From Afifella pfennigii DSM 17143 (GTDB lineage Bacteria; Pseudomonadota; Alphaproteobacteria; Rhizobiales; Afifellaceae), in NCBI RefSeq assembly GCF_000688515.1, contig NZ_JHZK01000004.1, positions 62,001 through 126,000 on the forward strand: a DNA stretch of 64,000 nt. Reading direction: 5' to 3'. Numbering within the stretch: position 1 is the first letter of the stretch; each line of letters opens with the position of its first letter. The notes under the pieces are model-generated. The model saw only the letters and a program-made list of their open reading frames with translations, was not told the DNA's origin and did no database searches. The translations under genes and the position numbers were made by a program. Positions 44,827 through 53,964 of this stretch are shown here, piece after piece.

Positions 44827-45684
44827 TCAACCGCTCTCCTTGTGCGAGGAAAAAGCCTGCCGCATGGCGGCGCGGATCGCCTGCGAGGCCGGCGCCGCCA
44901 GCCCCGGCGCCATCTGCAGAACGAGATGCGAGCGGTGATGCGAAGCAAGGCTCGGCACGGGCACCAGATCCTCGCCCTTCAGCGTCTCGCCGAGCAAGCC
45001 GACGGCGATGCCGGAGGCGACCGCCGCGCGCACGCCGACCGTGCTTTCGCTCGAAAAGAACACGTGATGCCGCCTTCCGGAGGCCGCCAGATCGGCGAGC
45101 GCGGCCTCGCGCCACCAGCAGGCGCGATCGAACAGAGCCACCGGCAGCGGATCTTGCTCGGCGGCACCGCTTTGGCGCGAGGCCATCCAGACCAAACGCT
45201 CGCGGCGGAGCAATTCCGCTCCCGGCGGTCTATCGGGGAGTTCGTGGACGGCGATGTCCAGCCGGCCGGATCGCAAAGCCGCGCCAAAATCCGCGCCGAG
45301 AGCGCAGGTCACTTCCAGCTCCACCCCGGGGTGCTGCCGGGCGAAATCGGCCACCACGCGCGCCAAGGCGCCGCGCCCGTAATCGTCGGGCAATCCGATC
45401 CGCAGGCGGCCGCCCAGCCCGTCCTCGCGCAACTCCTCGAGCGCGGTGTCGAGCGTGCCGAGAACCTGCCGCGCCACCGGAAGCAGCCGCTCGCCCGCCA
45501 TGGTGAGCGCCACGCCGCGTCCATGCCGGCGCAGCACCGGCCGTCCGACCACGCGCTCCAGCCGCTTGAGCTGCAGGCTCGCCGCAGACTGGGAACGATG
45601 AATCCGCGCCGCCCCGCCGGTCACGCTGCCGGCCTCCACGATGGCAAGGAAGGTGCGCAAGAGCTCGCTGTCGAGTTGATGCAT
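44827..45684 (-). CDS. LysR family transcriptional regulator
   Basis: A 285-residue LysR regulator (297 if the upstream ATG at 45720 is used). The N-terminal helix-turn-helix has LLRTFLAIVEAGSVTGGAARIHRSQSAASLQLKRLE and the effector domain begins with GGRLRIGLPDDYGRGALARVVADF. It faces the YraQ-type permease gene at 45785, so it probably controls that gene. Its inducer is unknown. Confidence 0.87.
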   Translation of the reverse strand: MHQLDSELLRTFLAIVEAGSVTGGAARIHRSQSAASLQLKRLERVVGRPVLRRHGRGVALTMAGERLLPVARQVLGTLDTALEELREDGLGGRLRIGLPDDYGRGALARVVADFARQHPGVELEVTCALGADFGAALRSGRLDIAVHELPDRPPGAELLRRERLVWMASRQSGAAEQDPLPVALFDRACWWREAALADLAASGRRHHVFFSSESTVGVRAAVASGIAVGLLGETLKGEDLVPVPSLASHHRSHLVLQMAPGLAAPASQAIRAAMRQAFSSHKESG

Positions 45685-45784
45685 CAGCCATGAGAAAATT
45701 CGATGGTTGATTTTGAGCATACGCGTTTTTCCTATCGTCCGTCACCCCATAGCCTGGGCGCGCCTTTTCCAGGGAGCGTCTTTC

Positions 45785-46807
45785 GTGACCTTGATCGAGA
45801 CCTTCAAGAGCATCAGCCCCGCCATCAGGGCGGCCTACGGCGCATTGGCCGTCGGCTTGCTCGCGGGGCTTGCGCTCGCTCCCGACAAAGCCGCCGCGAC
45901 AGCGCTTTTCGTGGTCGAAAGCCTTATCGTCATTGCGCCAATCGTCATCCCGGGCATCGTCCTTGCCGCCTGGATTACCGCCAGCGGGGCGGCGGACCGC
46001 GTGGCGGCGGCGTTTCGCGGCCGGATGCTGACGGCGGTTCTCGGCGCCTCCGCGATCGGCGCCATCACCCCGGTCTGCGGGGTCACGGTGCTGCCGCTCA
46101 TGGCAGGATTGCTGGCCGGCGGCGTGCCGTTCGCACCGGTGATGGCCTTCTGGCTCTCCTCGCCCATTACCGATCCGGCAATGCTCGCCACCACGAGCGC
46201 GACGCTCGGGCTTTCCTTCGCCATCGGCAAGACCATCGCCGCTTTCGCGCTCGGCATCTTCGGCGGGCTCGTCAGCGCGGGGTTCGCCGAAACCGCGTGG
46301 GCGCACGCGCCTTTGCGGCGGAATTGGCTCACCGCGCGCCTCGGCACGCGATGCCAGGCGGAGGAGGCGCCTTTCCAGGCCGCGATATGGCGCGAAGCGC
46401 CGCGCCGGGCCCGCTTTCGGCGCGAGGCCTGGTCGATCACGCGGCTCATGCTGATCGTGCTGACGCCCGCCTTCGCCGCCGAATATGTGCTCAACGCCAT
46501 GCTGCAGCCGGGGGCGATGTCGGCCTATGTCGGCGAGGACAATCCCTGGGCGGTTCCGCTTGCCGTGCTGGTCGGCGCGCCCGCCTATGTGGACGGCTAT
46601 GCGGCCCTGCCGCTGACGCGGGCGCTGTTGGAGGCCGGGATGGCGCCCGGCGCGGCGATGGCCTTCCTCATCTCCGGCGGCGTTGTCAGCATCTGGGGCG
46701 CCATGGCGATCTTCCCGGTGCTGAGAATCAAGCCCTTCCTGCTCTATCTCGCCCTTGCTCTCCTCGGCTCCATGATCAGCGGCTGGGCCTTCGGCGCGTG
46801 GATGTGA
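45785..46807 (+). CDS. YraQ/UPF0718-type permease (first of two)
   Basis: A 340-residue membrane protein of the permease family DUF318 (UPF0718). It has about eight helices, with the repeated ITPVCGVTVLPLMAGLLAGGVPFAPVMAFWLSSPITDPAML and the second repeat ISGGVVSIWGAMAIFPV. The GTG at 45785 has AGGGAG before it; the 26 codons upstream in frame are shadow. It lies opposite a LysR gene and converges on its homologue at 46862-47914. The Cys in this repeat is CGV, whereas in the paralogue it is CSCGV. Function is unproven; some members are linked to arsenic or metal handling. Confidence 0.85.
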   Translation: MTLIETFKSISPAIRAAYGALAVGLLAGLALAPDKAAATALFVVESLIVIAPIVIPGIVLAAWITASGAADRVAAAFRGRMLTAVLGASAIGAITPVCGVTVLPLMAGLLAGGVPFAPVMAFWLSSPITDPAMLATTSATLGLSFAIGKTIAAFALGIFGGLVSAGFAETAWAHAPLRRNWLTARLGTRCQAEEAPFQAAIWREAPRRARFRREAWSITRLMLIVLTPAFAAEYVLNAMLQPGAMSAYVGEDNPWAVPLAVLVGAPAYVDGYAALPLTRALLEAGMAPGAAMAFLISGGVVSIWGAMAIFPVLRIKPFLLYLALALLGSMISGWAFGAWM

Positions 46808-46812
46808 AGGCT

Positions 46813-46855
46813 CGCCGGCCGCCAGGCGGCGCCAGCCTGGCGCGCGGCCCCGGCG
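46813..46855. terminator. Hairpin between convergent permease genes
   Basis: Imperfect GC stem: CGCCGG-CCGC-CAGGC on the left pairs with GCCTGG-GCGG-CCGGCG on the right with bulges. Located between the two convergent homologous genes. No T-run seen. Confidence 0.4.
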
Positions 46856-46861
46856 ATACCC

Positions 46862-47914
46862 TCAGGCGGCCAGCCAAAGCTCGAAAGCCAGCCCGGAGGC
46901 GAGAGAGCCGAGAAGCGCCAGCGCGATATAGAGCGCAAAGACCGGCGGGCGGGCGAGCGCCCAGACCGCAAGGGCGGCAGGCAGCGACGTCACGCCGCCG
47001 GAAACCAGAAAGGCCAGCCCGGCGCCCTCCGACATGCCCTGCTCGATAAGGCCGGAGACGAGCGGCAAGGCCGCATAGCCGTTGAGATAGGCTGGCACGC
47101 CGACGAGCGTCGCCAGAAGCACAGACAGGATGCCATCGCCTCCCACGGCGCGCACCACCCAGTCGGCCGGCACGTAGGCGACCATCAGGCTCTCCAGCAG
47201 GAAGGCGAGGCTCAGCCACTTCAGCAGAAACATGGTCGTCTTCAGCCCTTCGCGCGCGAACAGCCTGCGCCGCTCGCCAGCACGCCAGAAGCGCCAGGCA
47301 ACGGGCTTGGGCGCACGCAGGGAAGCGGCCGCGCAGCCGCCGGTGCCGACACCTTCGCGCAAAGGCTCGGCGAGCGCTCCGCCACGGCCGAGCATCAGCG
47401 TCACCCAGCCGCCGAAAAGACCGATCCCGATCGCCGCCAGCGTCTTGGCAACGGCGAACTCCATATCGAGCAGGCCCGCGGTCAGCACGAACATCGACGG
47501 ATCGATGACCGGCGAGGCCAGCCAGAAGGCCATGACGGCGGACAAGGGCACGCCCATGGCAAGCAGCGCCGCGATAAGCGGGATCACCCCGCACGAACAG
47601 AAAGGCGAGAGCCCCCCGGCCACCGCGGCAAGAGCGATCATCAAAAGCGGCGAGCCGGTGAAGGCCCGCGCGATCAAACTGTCGGCGCCGCTCGCCCTGG
47701 CATAGGCCGCCAGAGCGATCGACAGGAGGAGGTAGGGCGAGGTTTCAGCGAGCGCGGCGAGCGCGAAGCGAAGGCTCTGACCGCCCTGGGGCGGGTCCAG
47801 GATGGTAATGGCGGCAAGGATGAGGGCCGTGGCGATCCATACCCGCTCGCCCGACCAGAGATGCCGCGCGAGGACGACGCCTCGGTTGCTCAGCGAGATT
47901 ACTGCCCCGGTCAC
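46862..47914 (-). CDS. YraQ/UPF0718-type permease (second of two)
   Basis: A 350-residue homologue of the permease at 45785-46807. The conserved block reads GGLSPFCSCGVIPLIAALLAMGVPLSAVMAFWLASPVIDPSM, with the typical Cys pair of YraQ proteins, and the second repeat AFLVSGGVTSLPAALAVWALARPP. Several membrane helices span the length. An ArsR-family gene lies 83 bases upstream in the same orientation, so this copy may be under metalloid or metal control; this is inferred from position. Confidence 0.87.
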   Translation of the reverse strand: MTGAVISLSNRGVVLARHLWSGERVWIATALILAAITILDPPQGGQSLRFALAALAETSPYLLLSIALAAYARASGADSLIARAFTGSPLLMIALAAVAGGLSPFCSCGVIPLIAALLAMGVPLSAVMAFWLASPVIDPSMFVLTAGLLDMEFAVAKTLAAIGIGLFGGWVTLMLGRGGALAEPLREGVGTGGCAAASLRAPKPVAWRFWRAGERRRLFAREGLKTTMFLLKWLSLAFLLESLMVAYVPADWVVRAVGGDGILSVLLATLVGVPAYLNGYAALPLVSGLIEQGMSEGAGLAFLVSGGVTSLPAALAVWALARPPVFALYIALALLGSLASGLAFELWLAA

Positions 47915-47997
47915 CGCATAGGCCTCCGCTTCCTTTTGACTACAAAACCAGAATTAACGTTATTTCAGGCCGCACGGATAGGCACGCCGCCGCCCCT

Positions 47998-48315
47998 TCA
48001 AGCAACCTTCTGTCTGACGAGCTCCACGCCCATGCAACACTCCGCCGTCAGGTAATCCAATGTCCGGTTCATCGCCCGGTAATCGGCGCGGTTGACGATC
48101 TCGCGGCCACGACGCTCCTGCTTCACCAGGCCGGCCGTCACCAGGGTGCGCAGATGGTGCGCGAGGGTGGAGAGCGGCAGGCCCGTATGCGATGCGATAT
48201 CGCCGACGATGAGACCCTCGTCTCCGGCGCGCACGAGCAGGCGGAAGATTTGAAGACGCGCCTCGTGCCCGAGCGCCGCCAAGGCCCGCGCCACCGTGGA
48301 GTTTCTCTCGTTCAT
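47998..48315 (-). CDS. ArsR family transcriptional regulator
   Basis: A 105-residue winged-helix regulator with ALGHEARLQIFRLLVRAGDEGLIVGDIASHTGLPLSTLAHHLRTLVTAGLVKQERRGREI, the usual ArsR/SmtB core. Two adjacent Cys occur near the C-terminus (AECCMGVEL), a place where some ArsR proteins bind metalloids, but the classic CVCD motif of the recognition helix is absent. It precedes the second YraQ-type permease in the same direction and probably represses it. Confidence 0.88.
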   Translation of the reverse strand: MNERNSTVARALAALGHEARLQIFRLLVRAGDEGLIVGDIASHTGLPLSTLAHHLRTLVTAGLVKQERRGREIVNRADYRAMNRTLDYLTAECCMGVELVRQKVA

Positions 48316-48376
48316 GCGGCAAACATAACTATTACACTAGTTATGTCAATATAAGTACCGTAGCCGTCATGGCGTC

Positions 48377-48682
48377 TCATTTCTTCCTATGGGTCGGCGC
48401 ATGGAAATCCGGCGGCTTGTCGGCGATCCAGTTCAAGAATCTGGCGATCCTCGGGTGCTGCGAAAGCGGCTCTGCCTCTTCGGCCATGCGGGCGAGCACA
48501 AGATTGGAGAAACAGGCATGGAGGGTGCGGTGGCAGATCGGATGGATCGGCACGACCTCGCGCCCGCCGCGGCTCTTGGGGCGCGGATGATGCCATTCCA
48601 CCCGCCGGCCGAGCGGACGGCCGCATAGCCAGCAGGGCTGCACTGCCTCTCCCGCCGTCGCTTCCTTGGCTCGGCCTCGCAT
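48377..48682 (-). CDS. Small HNH nuclease-like protein
   Basis: A 101-residue HNH-fold protein. A CWLCGRPLG zinc knuckle is followed by VEWHHPRPKSRGG and VVPIHPICHRTLHACFS, which provide the HH and the later H of the motif. Such stand-alone proteins occur widely in Hyphomicrobiales chromosomes. The role, in DNA repair or restriction, is unknown, and no partner gene is adjacent. Confidence 0.75.
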   Translation of the reverse strand: MRGRAKEATAGEAVQPCWLCGRPLGRRVEWHHPRPKSRGGREVVPIHPICHRTLHACFSNLVLARMAEEAEPLSQHPRIARFLNWIADKPPDFHAPTHRKK

Positions 48683-48762
48683 GGCCGGAACCTACGCCGG
48701 CACGGGCCGGGTGGGCAATTCCGCCCGGTGGCGCAACAGCCGCCCGCCGGCATCAGGCGGGG

Positions 48763-49032
48763 TCAGCGCGCCAGGCGGCAAAGAAGGCGCAGAAGAGCAG
48801 CATTCAGCGCCAAACAGGCGGCGACGAAGAGCGGACCTTCCAGCACCTCGCCAAGGCCCGGGATGCGGGCGATGAGCGAAATCCACGGCTGGGCGAGCAG
48901 CACCGCGAAGACGCCGGCGAGCGGATCGGGCGTCATGCCGAGGAAGCCGGCTCGGTTGAGCGGCACGACAAGAAGGCTGAAGATCGCCAGAACCACGTAG
49001 AACCAGAAAACCGAGATGCATATGCGGCGCAT
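48763..49032 (-). CDS. Small membrane protein of unknown function
   Basis: An 89-residue protein with a hydrophobic N-terminal helix (RRICISVFWFYVVLAIFSLLVV) and a second, more amphipathic one near the C-terminus (VLEGPLFVAACLALNAALLRLLC). I do not recognise a family. I chose the ATG at 49032 because AAGGAG lies before it; the longer frame upstream is Pro/Arg-rich shadow. No operon partner is evident. Confidence 0.55.
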   Translation of the reverse strand: MRRICISVFWFYVVLAIFSLLVVPLNRAGFLGMTPDPLAGVFAVLLAQPWISLIARIPGLGEVLEGPLFVAACLALNAALLRLLCRLAR

Positions 49033-49112
49033 GGCTTCTCCTTTCTTCTCGGGCTTCGCGAGAAGAGCGCGGCGCGCCGAAGGCGGAAGCCACTCTCCAG
49101 GAGCGGCGAGCA

Positions 49113-49868
49113 CTACGAGCCGAATGCGGCGATACGGCGAGCCGTCTCAGGATCGAGGAAGCCGCGAAGCGTCGCTTCCGTCTCTTCCGCCATCGCCGCA
49201 TCGAGACCCCGGCCGCCGCCGGCGAGGATGCGCTTCAAATCCCGCACCGGGCCGGCCGGCAAAGCGGCGATGCGCTCCGCCAGTGCCAGGGCGCGCGGCA
49301 TCAGCTCTTCGTCCGGGACGACTTCATGAAGAAGGCCCCATTGAAGCGCCTGCCTTGCGTGGAACTTCTCGCCGAAAAGGATGAGCTCGCGCGCCTTCTG
49401 AAGCCCGACGAGGCGCGGCAGCAGCTCCGTCACGCCGCCAGTGACGAAAAGGCCCCAGGAGATCTCCGGAAAGAAGAAGCGGGTATTCTCGGCCGCCACG
49501 GCGAAATCGCAATTGATGACCCATTCCAGCCCGCCGCCGACAGCCCAGCCGCGGACGGCACCGACGACCGGCTTGTCGCCCCTCACGATGGCGCGTGTCA
49601 CCTCCTGGATACGCTCCACATAAGCGCGGGTGCCGGCCTCGTCGGAAACCTGGCCCGAAAAATCCTTGAGGTCGTCGCCGGAGCAGAAGGCGCGCCCCTC
49701 GCCGGTGAAGAGGATGGCACGCACCTCCTCATCCCTCGCAGCCTTGGCGAAGGCCGCCAAAAGGTCTTCCAGGAGCTCCGGGCAAATGGCGTTGAGACGC
49801 GCCGGCCGGTTGAGAGAGATCTTTTCCACGCCGTTGCCGAGATAAGTGGAGATGACGGTGCCGCTCAT
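49113..49868 (-). CDS. Enoyl-CoA hydratase/isomerase family protein
   Basis: A 251-residue crotonase-fold enzyme. The oxyanion-hole segment is FTGEGRAFCSGDDLKDF and the second one is VRGWAVGGGLEWVINCDFAV. The catalytic Glu positions fall around ISWGLFVTGGVTELLPRLVG. Crotonases hydrate or isomerise acyl-CoA esters. Its ATG overlaps the stop of the CoA-ligase gene (ATGA), so the two act together, with the ligase making the CoA ester. The acid is unknown. Confidence 0.88.
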   Translation of the reverse strand: MSGTVISTYLGNGVEKISLNRPARLNAICPELLEDLLAAFAKAARDEEVRAILFTGEGRAFCSGDDLKDFSGQVSDEAGTRAYVERIQEVTRAIVRGDKPVVGAVRGWAVGGGLEWVINCDFAVAAENTRFFFPEISWGLFVTGGVTELLPRLVGLQKARELILFGEKFHARQALQWGLLHEVVPDEELMPRALALAERIAALPAGPVRDLKRILAGGGRGLDAAMAEETEATLRGFLDPETARRIAAFGS

Positions 49869-51193
49869 GGCTGTTGCCTCCTGACGACGCGACGGGTCTT
49901 GCCTTCGGTGCGCGGCAGGGCGCCGAAAGGCAGCAAGCTCACGCGCCCGGTGGCGCCGAGCTCGGCCTTGATGCGCCGCTCCAGAGCCTCGGCAAGGCCC
50001 TTTCCCGCGCCCACACCCTCGGCCATCTCGGCCTCGATCGGCAGGGCATCGTAAGGGCCGGGGCCTTGGAGGACGATGCGGTATTCGCCGGAGAGCTCGG
50101 CGAAGGCGTGAATGACGGCGGCAACCTGCGTCGGGAAAAGGTTGAGGCCGCGCACCACGACCATGTCGTCGGCGCGGCCGACGACGCGAAAGCGCGGCGC
50201 GGTACGCCCGCAGCGGGCGCGGCCGGTGCCGGTGAGGAGCACGATATCGCCGGTGCGAAAGCGCACCAAAGGCTGGCAGTCGCGGCGCATATGGGTGAGC
50301 ACCAATTCGCCGCGCATGCCCTCCTTGAAGGGCACCGGCTCGCCGCTCTCAGGCTCCACGAGCTCCGGATGCAGGATGTCGAGCGCCATGAAATGCAGGT
50401 CGCACTCCACTTCGCTCTGGCCAGCGAAATTGCAGAAGACGTCGCTGACGCCGTAATTGGCGTTGCGCACGGCAAAGCCCCAGACCTCCTCCAGCCTTGC
50501 GCGGAAGGCGGGATCGTCGAGCCCAGCCTCGCCGCCGAAGAGGCCGAGCCGCAAGCCGAGGTCGCGCGGCTTCAGGCCTTGGAAGCGCTCCGCGATGACG
50601 CGCTCCAGCACCGCAGGATAGGAGGGCGTGCAGGAAATCGCCGTGACGGCAAGCTCGCGGATGGTGCGGATGAGAAGCTCGCTATCGCCGACGCCGAAGG
50701 GGACAACGGTCGCCCCGGTCGCCTCAAGCGTCGTGTGGTCGGTGAAGCCACCCATCCAAAGGCGATAATTCAGACAATGGACGACGCGGTGGCCGGGGCC
50801 GAGGCCGCTTGCCGCCTGCGCCCTGGCGCCGACGAGAGCCGTCTCCTCGGCGTCGCGGGCCGAAAGGGCAAGGTTCATCGCCGTGCCGGTGGTGCCGGAC
50901 GTGCGATGAATGCGGGCGATGCGAGCGGGTTCGGCGGCGAGATAATCGCCGAAGGGCGGATGCGCGGCCTGGCTGTCGCGCAGCATCTCCTTGTCGATGA
51001 GCGGCAATTCGGCGAGCGCCTCCAGCCTTTGCGGCGGCGCCTTGCCGGCCCAGGCGCGCCGGTGCAGCGGCGAATGGGCGGCAAGATAGTCGCGCTGCCT
51101 CTCCCAAAGGCGCTGGCGGTGGGCGGCAAGCTCCGCCACATCGGCAAAATCGGCGCGGTCGACGAGCATCGCTCCCTCGGGCGCAACGGGCAA
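49865..51193 (-). CDS. AMP-forming CoA ligase (phenylacetate-CoA ligase-like)
   Basis: A 442-residue ANL-superfamily enzyme of the PaaK type. The phosphate loop is IHRTSGTTGTAMNL, and VRNANYGVSDVFCNFAG and RFRTGDIVLLTG with Asp are standard. The last part contains VVVRGLNLFPTQVAAVIHAF and the terminal EGKTRRVVRR with the conserved Lys. It activates a carboxylic acid, probably aromatic, for the crotonase gene that overlaps it. A TetR gene is divergent. Confidence 0.88.
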   Translation of the reverse strand: MPVAPEGAMLVDRADFADVAELAAHRQRLWERQRDYLAAHSPLHRRAWAGKAPPQRLEALAELPLIDKEMLRDSQAAHPPFGDYLAAEPARIARIHRTSGTTGTAMNLALSARDAEETALVGARAQAASGLGPGHRVVHCLNYRLWMGGFTDHTTLEATGATVVPFGVGDSELLIRTIRELAVTAISCTPSYPAVLERVIAERFQGLKPRDLGLRLGLFGGEAGLDDPAFRARLEEVWGFAVRNANYGVSDVFCNFAGQSEVECDLHFMALDILHPELVEPESGEPVPFKEGMRGELVLTHMRRDCQPLVRFRTGDIVLLTGTGRARCGRTAPRFRVVGRADDMVVVRGLNLFPTQVAAVIHAFAELSGEYRIVLQGPGPYDALPIEAEMAEGVGAGKGLAEALERRIKAELGATGRVSLLPFGALPRTEGKTRRVVRRQQP

Positions 51194-51264
51194 GAGACGG
51201 GTGGGGCATTTGCCGATGCGAGCGGCAGGCTATCCGGCAGGGCCCTATCGCTTGTTCCAGAGTA

Positions 51265-51288
51265 AATGACAGTGATATCATTTTCATT
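51265..51288. promoter_or_regulatory. Palindromic operator between CoA-ligase and tetR genes
   Basis: Twenty-four-base inverted repeat centred on TGATATCA, with outer arms AATGA and TCATT; 22 of 24 positions are symmetric. It lies in an AT-rich stretch between divergent genes, 57 bases before the tetR start. It is a convincing binding site for the TetR protein. Confidence 0.6.
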
Positions 51289-51344
51289 TATTATCGAATC
51301 TGTCAATCTGGACCGCGCATGATGCGCGGCACGGAAAGGGGCGG

Positions 51345-52052
51345 ATGCTGGAGAAAGGAAAGGCGAAGGGCGGGCTCGATTTTGCCGCAGCGCTCTCAGA
51401 GCGTGCCGCGTCGCCGGACCTACGCAAGGTGGAGCGCACGCGCCTCACCCTCCTTGCCGCCCTCGCCGCTGAGCTGCTGGCCGGAGCGGAACGGGGCGGC
51501 TTGAAGGTCTCCGGCGTGACGCGGGCGGCCGACCTCGCCCATGGCACCTTCTACCGCTACTTCCCGGAGATGGGCGCGGCCCTGGAGGCCTTGGTGGAGG
51601 AATTCTCCGCCTTCCTGGAAGCGCGGCTTGCCGGCGGGCTTGAAGGCGCGCCAGGCTCACGCGAGCGGGTGAAGGGCACGATGCTTCTCTATACGCGCCT
51701 GTTTGCCGCCAATGCCGGCCTGATGCGCTGCCTCATCGGCCTTGGCAACGACAGCTCCGCCTTCGCCCGCTCCTATCAGGCGCTGAACCGGGCCTGGTAC
51801 CGGCGCATGGCGGCGGCGATGGCGCGCGGGCGCGCCGCCATGGGGTTGAAGAGCGCGCAAGAGGCCGAAGATCTCTTGCCGACCGCCTACGCGCTCGGCG
51901 GCATGGTCGACGACTTTCTGGCGCAGCTTTTTCTGCGCCACGAGCCGGCGCTCGCCGCCCTCGGCCAAGACGAGGAGGCGGTGGCGGAGCTTCTCACCGA
52001 CTTGTGGTGGCGCGCCGCCTATGGGCGCACCGACCAGGAAGGCTCGCCTTAG
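51345..52052 (+). CDS. TetR family transcriptional regulator
   Basis: A 235-residue TetR-type regulator with a 30-residue leader. The helix-turn-helix sits at about 45-75 (GGLKVSGVTRAADLAHGTFYRYFPEMGAALEALVEEF), and the rest is an all-helical effector domain, with GLGNDSSAFARSYQALNRAWYRRM. It is divergent from the ligase/hydratase unit, with the palindrome at 51265-51288 between. Its stop overlaps that of the convergent SLC13 gene by three bases. Confidence 0.88.
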   Translation: MLEKGKAKGGLDFAAALSERAASPDLRKVERTRLTLLAALAAELLAGAERGGLKVSGVTRAADLAHGTFYRYFPEMGAALEALVEEFSAFLEARLAGGLEGAPGSRERVKGTMLLYTRLFAANAGLMRCLIGLGNDSSAFARSYQALNRAWYRRMAAAMARGRAAMGLKSAQEAEDLLPTAYALGGMVDDFLAQLFLRHEPALAALGQDEEAVAELLTDLWWRAAYGRTDQEGSP

Positions 52053-53872
52053 AAGGGCAGGATCAAGGGCACGAGCAGCACCGTCGTGGCGAGCGCGATC
52101 GCCGCGAAGGGCACGCCGATGCGCACGAAATCCATGAAGGTGTAATTGCCAGGGCCCGTCACCAGGGCGTTCACCGGCGAGGAAACCGGCGTCATGAAGG
52201 CCGAGGAGGCGGCGAGCGCCACGGTCATGGCGAAGGGATAGGGCGAGGTGTTCAGCGTCTCGGCCAGGACGATGCAGACCGGCGCCATCAACACGGCCGT
52301 CGCCGTGTTGGAGATGAACAGCGACAGGCCCGCCGTAACGAGAAAAAGCCCGGCGAGAAGAACCCGCGGACCCGCCTCGCCGACGGCGGCGAGCATGGCG
52401 TCGGCCGCAAGCTGCACGCCACCCGTCTTCTGCAAGGCGACGGAGAAGGGCAACATGCCGACGATGAGGATGAGGCTCTGCCAATGAATGGAGCGATAGG
52501 CGGAGGGCATGTCGACACAGCCGAAGAGCCCCATTAAGAGGCAGCCGAGAAGCGCCGCCAGAACGTTCGGCACCAATCCCGTCACCATCAGGAAGACAAC
52601 GAGGCCGAGGGAGAGAAGCGCGTAGGGCGCCCGGCCGGGCGCCGGCAGCGCATCCTCCAATTCCACAGGTAGATTGAGGAGAATGAGGTCGCCGCCGGTC
52701 GTCTGCAGCGCCCGGATGGCGCGCCATGGCCCGAAGACGAGGAGCGTGTCGCCGACACGCAGCCGTTCCTCCAGGATCGGCGCCGTGACCGCCTCGCGGC
52801 CGCGCTTCAGGCCAACGACGGCAAGGCCCGTCTCCGTGCGCAGATGCGATTGAAGCAGGGTGCGGCCGAGATATTTCGATTCCGCCGGCAGCATCACCTC
52901 AGCCATGCCGATTTCCTGCGAGCGGTCGTTGAAGTAGCTGCCGGTGAGCGGCAGACGCTTCAGGCCGAAACGCCGGCAGATTTCGTCCAGATCGAATTCA
53001 GGCGCGAAGACGTCGAGGAAGAGAACGTCGCCCTCAAGAAGCTCCGTCTCGGCGAGCGGGCGGATGAGATGGCGGGCAAAGCCGCGGCCTCGCTCGATGG
53101 CGATGATGTCGACGCCGGTGGCGGCGCGCAAATCGAGCGCCTTCAGGCGCCGGCCGATCAGCGGCGAGCCCGGCGCGATGCGCAGCCGGCCCTCGCGCTC
53201 GGCGAGCCCGTATTCGGCGACCCATTCGGCAAGGCGCGGGCGGGTGCCGGTTTCCTCCACGGCGCCGCCGGGCAGGAATCTGCGCACAAGCAGCATGTAG
53301 CCAATGGCCATGATCAGCAGCGGGATGCCGAAGGGCGTAATGTCGAAGAAGCCGAAACCCTCAAAGCCGCTGCGCACCAGCTCGGCATGCAGGATGAGGT
53401 TGGGCGGCGTGCCGACGAGGGTCATCATGCCACTGAGAAGGCCGCCGATACTGAGCGGCATCATCAGCTGGCTGGGCGAGAGGTGGGCGCGGCGCGCCAC
53501 GCGCAGGACAATCGGGATGAAGAGCGCCACGACACCGGTGGAGCTCATCACCGAGCCGATGAGCGCGACCGTCACCATCAACAGGGCGATCAGCGCCGCC
53601 TCGCTGCCACCAGCGCGGCGCACGATGCGCTCGCCGAGATGTTGGGCGACACCGGTGCGCACCAACCCCTCGCCGATGACGAAGAGGGCGGCGATGAGAA
53701 CGATGTTGGGATCGGCGAAGCCGGCAAGCGCCTCCTCGACCGTGATGACGCCGGAGAGCGGAAGCGCCACCAGCATGATCAGCGCCACGGCATCCATGCG
53801 CGGACGGTTGGCGATGAAAAGGACGATCGCCACCGCAAGAAGGGCGAGGACGATGAGAAGATCAGAATTCAT
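52049..53872 (-). CDS. SLC13 family (DASS-type) transporter with RCK_C domains
   Basis: A 607-residue ion-coupled transporter of the DASS/CitMHS class. The N-terminal half has membrane helices and VMSSTGVVALFIPIVLRVA. A cytosolic insert (about 205-390) carries two TrkA-C-like (RCK_C) domains, one of which reads IAPGSPLIGRRLKALDLRAATGVDIIAI. The second membrane half contains SNTATAVLMAPVCIVLAETL and AASSAFMTPVSSPVNALVTGPGNY. Members with RCK_C insertions move sulfate or dicarboxylates. The two domains probably gate it in response to ions or nucleotides. The substrate cannot be assigned. Confidence 0.88.
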   Translation of the reverse strand: MNSDLLIVLALLAVAIVLFIANRPRMDAVALIMLVALPLSGVITVEEALAGFADPNIVLIAALFVIGEGLVRTGVAQHLGERIVRRAGGSEAALIALLMVTVALIGSVMSSTGVVALFIPIVLRVARRAHLSPSQLMMPLSIGGLLSGMMTLVGTPPNLILHAELVRSGFEGFGFFDITPFGIPLLIMAIGYMLLVRRFLPGGAVEETGTRPRLAEWVAEYGLAEREGRLRIAPGSPLIGRRLKALDLRAATGVDIIAIERGRGFARHLIRPLAETELLEGDVLFLDVFAPEFDLDEICRRFGLKRLPLTGSYFNDRSQEIGMAEVMLPAESKYLGRTLLQSHLRTETGLAVVGLKRGREAVTAPILEERLRVGDTLLVFGPWRAIRALQTTGGDLILLNLPVELEDALPAPGRAPYALLSLGLVVFLMVTGLVPNVLAALLGCLLMGLFGCVDMPSAYRSIHWQSLILIVGMLPFSVALQKTGGVQLAADAMLAAVGEAGPRVLLAGLFLVTAGLSLFISNTATAVLMAPVCIVLAETLNTSPYPFAMTVALAASSAFMTPVSSPVNALVTGPGNYTFMDFVRIGVPFAAIALATTVLLVPLILPF

Positions 53873-53964
53873 GCCGTCGGCATAGGCGATTTTACCGGCA
53901 ACGTCGCGGGCCTCCCGGGCGGCGTGGCGGCATGCCAGCGATGCAAGACAATCGGCGTGTCAGG

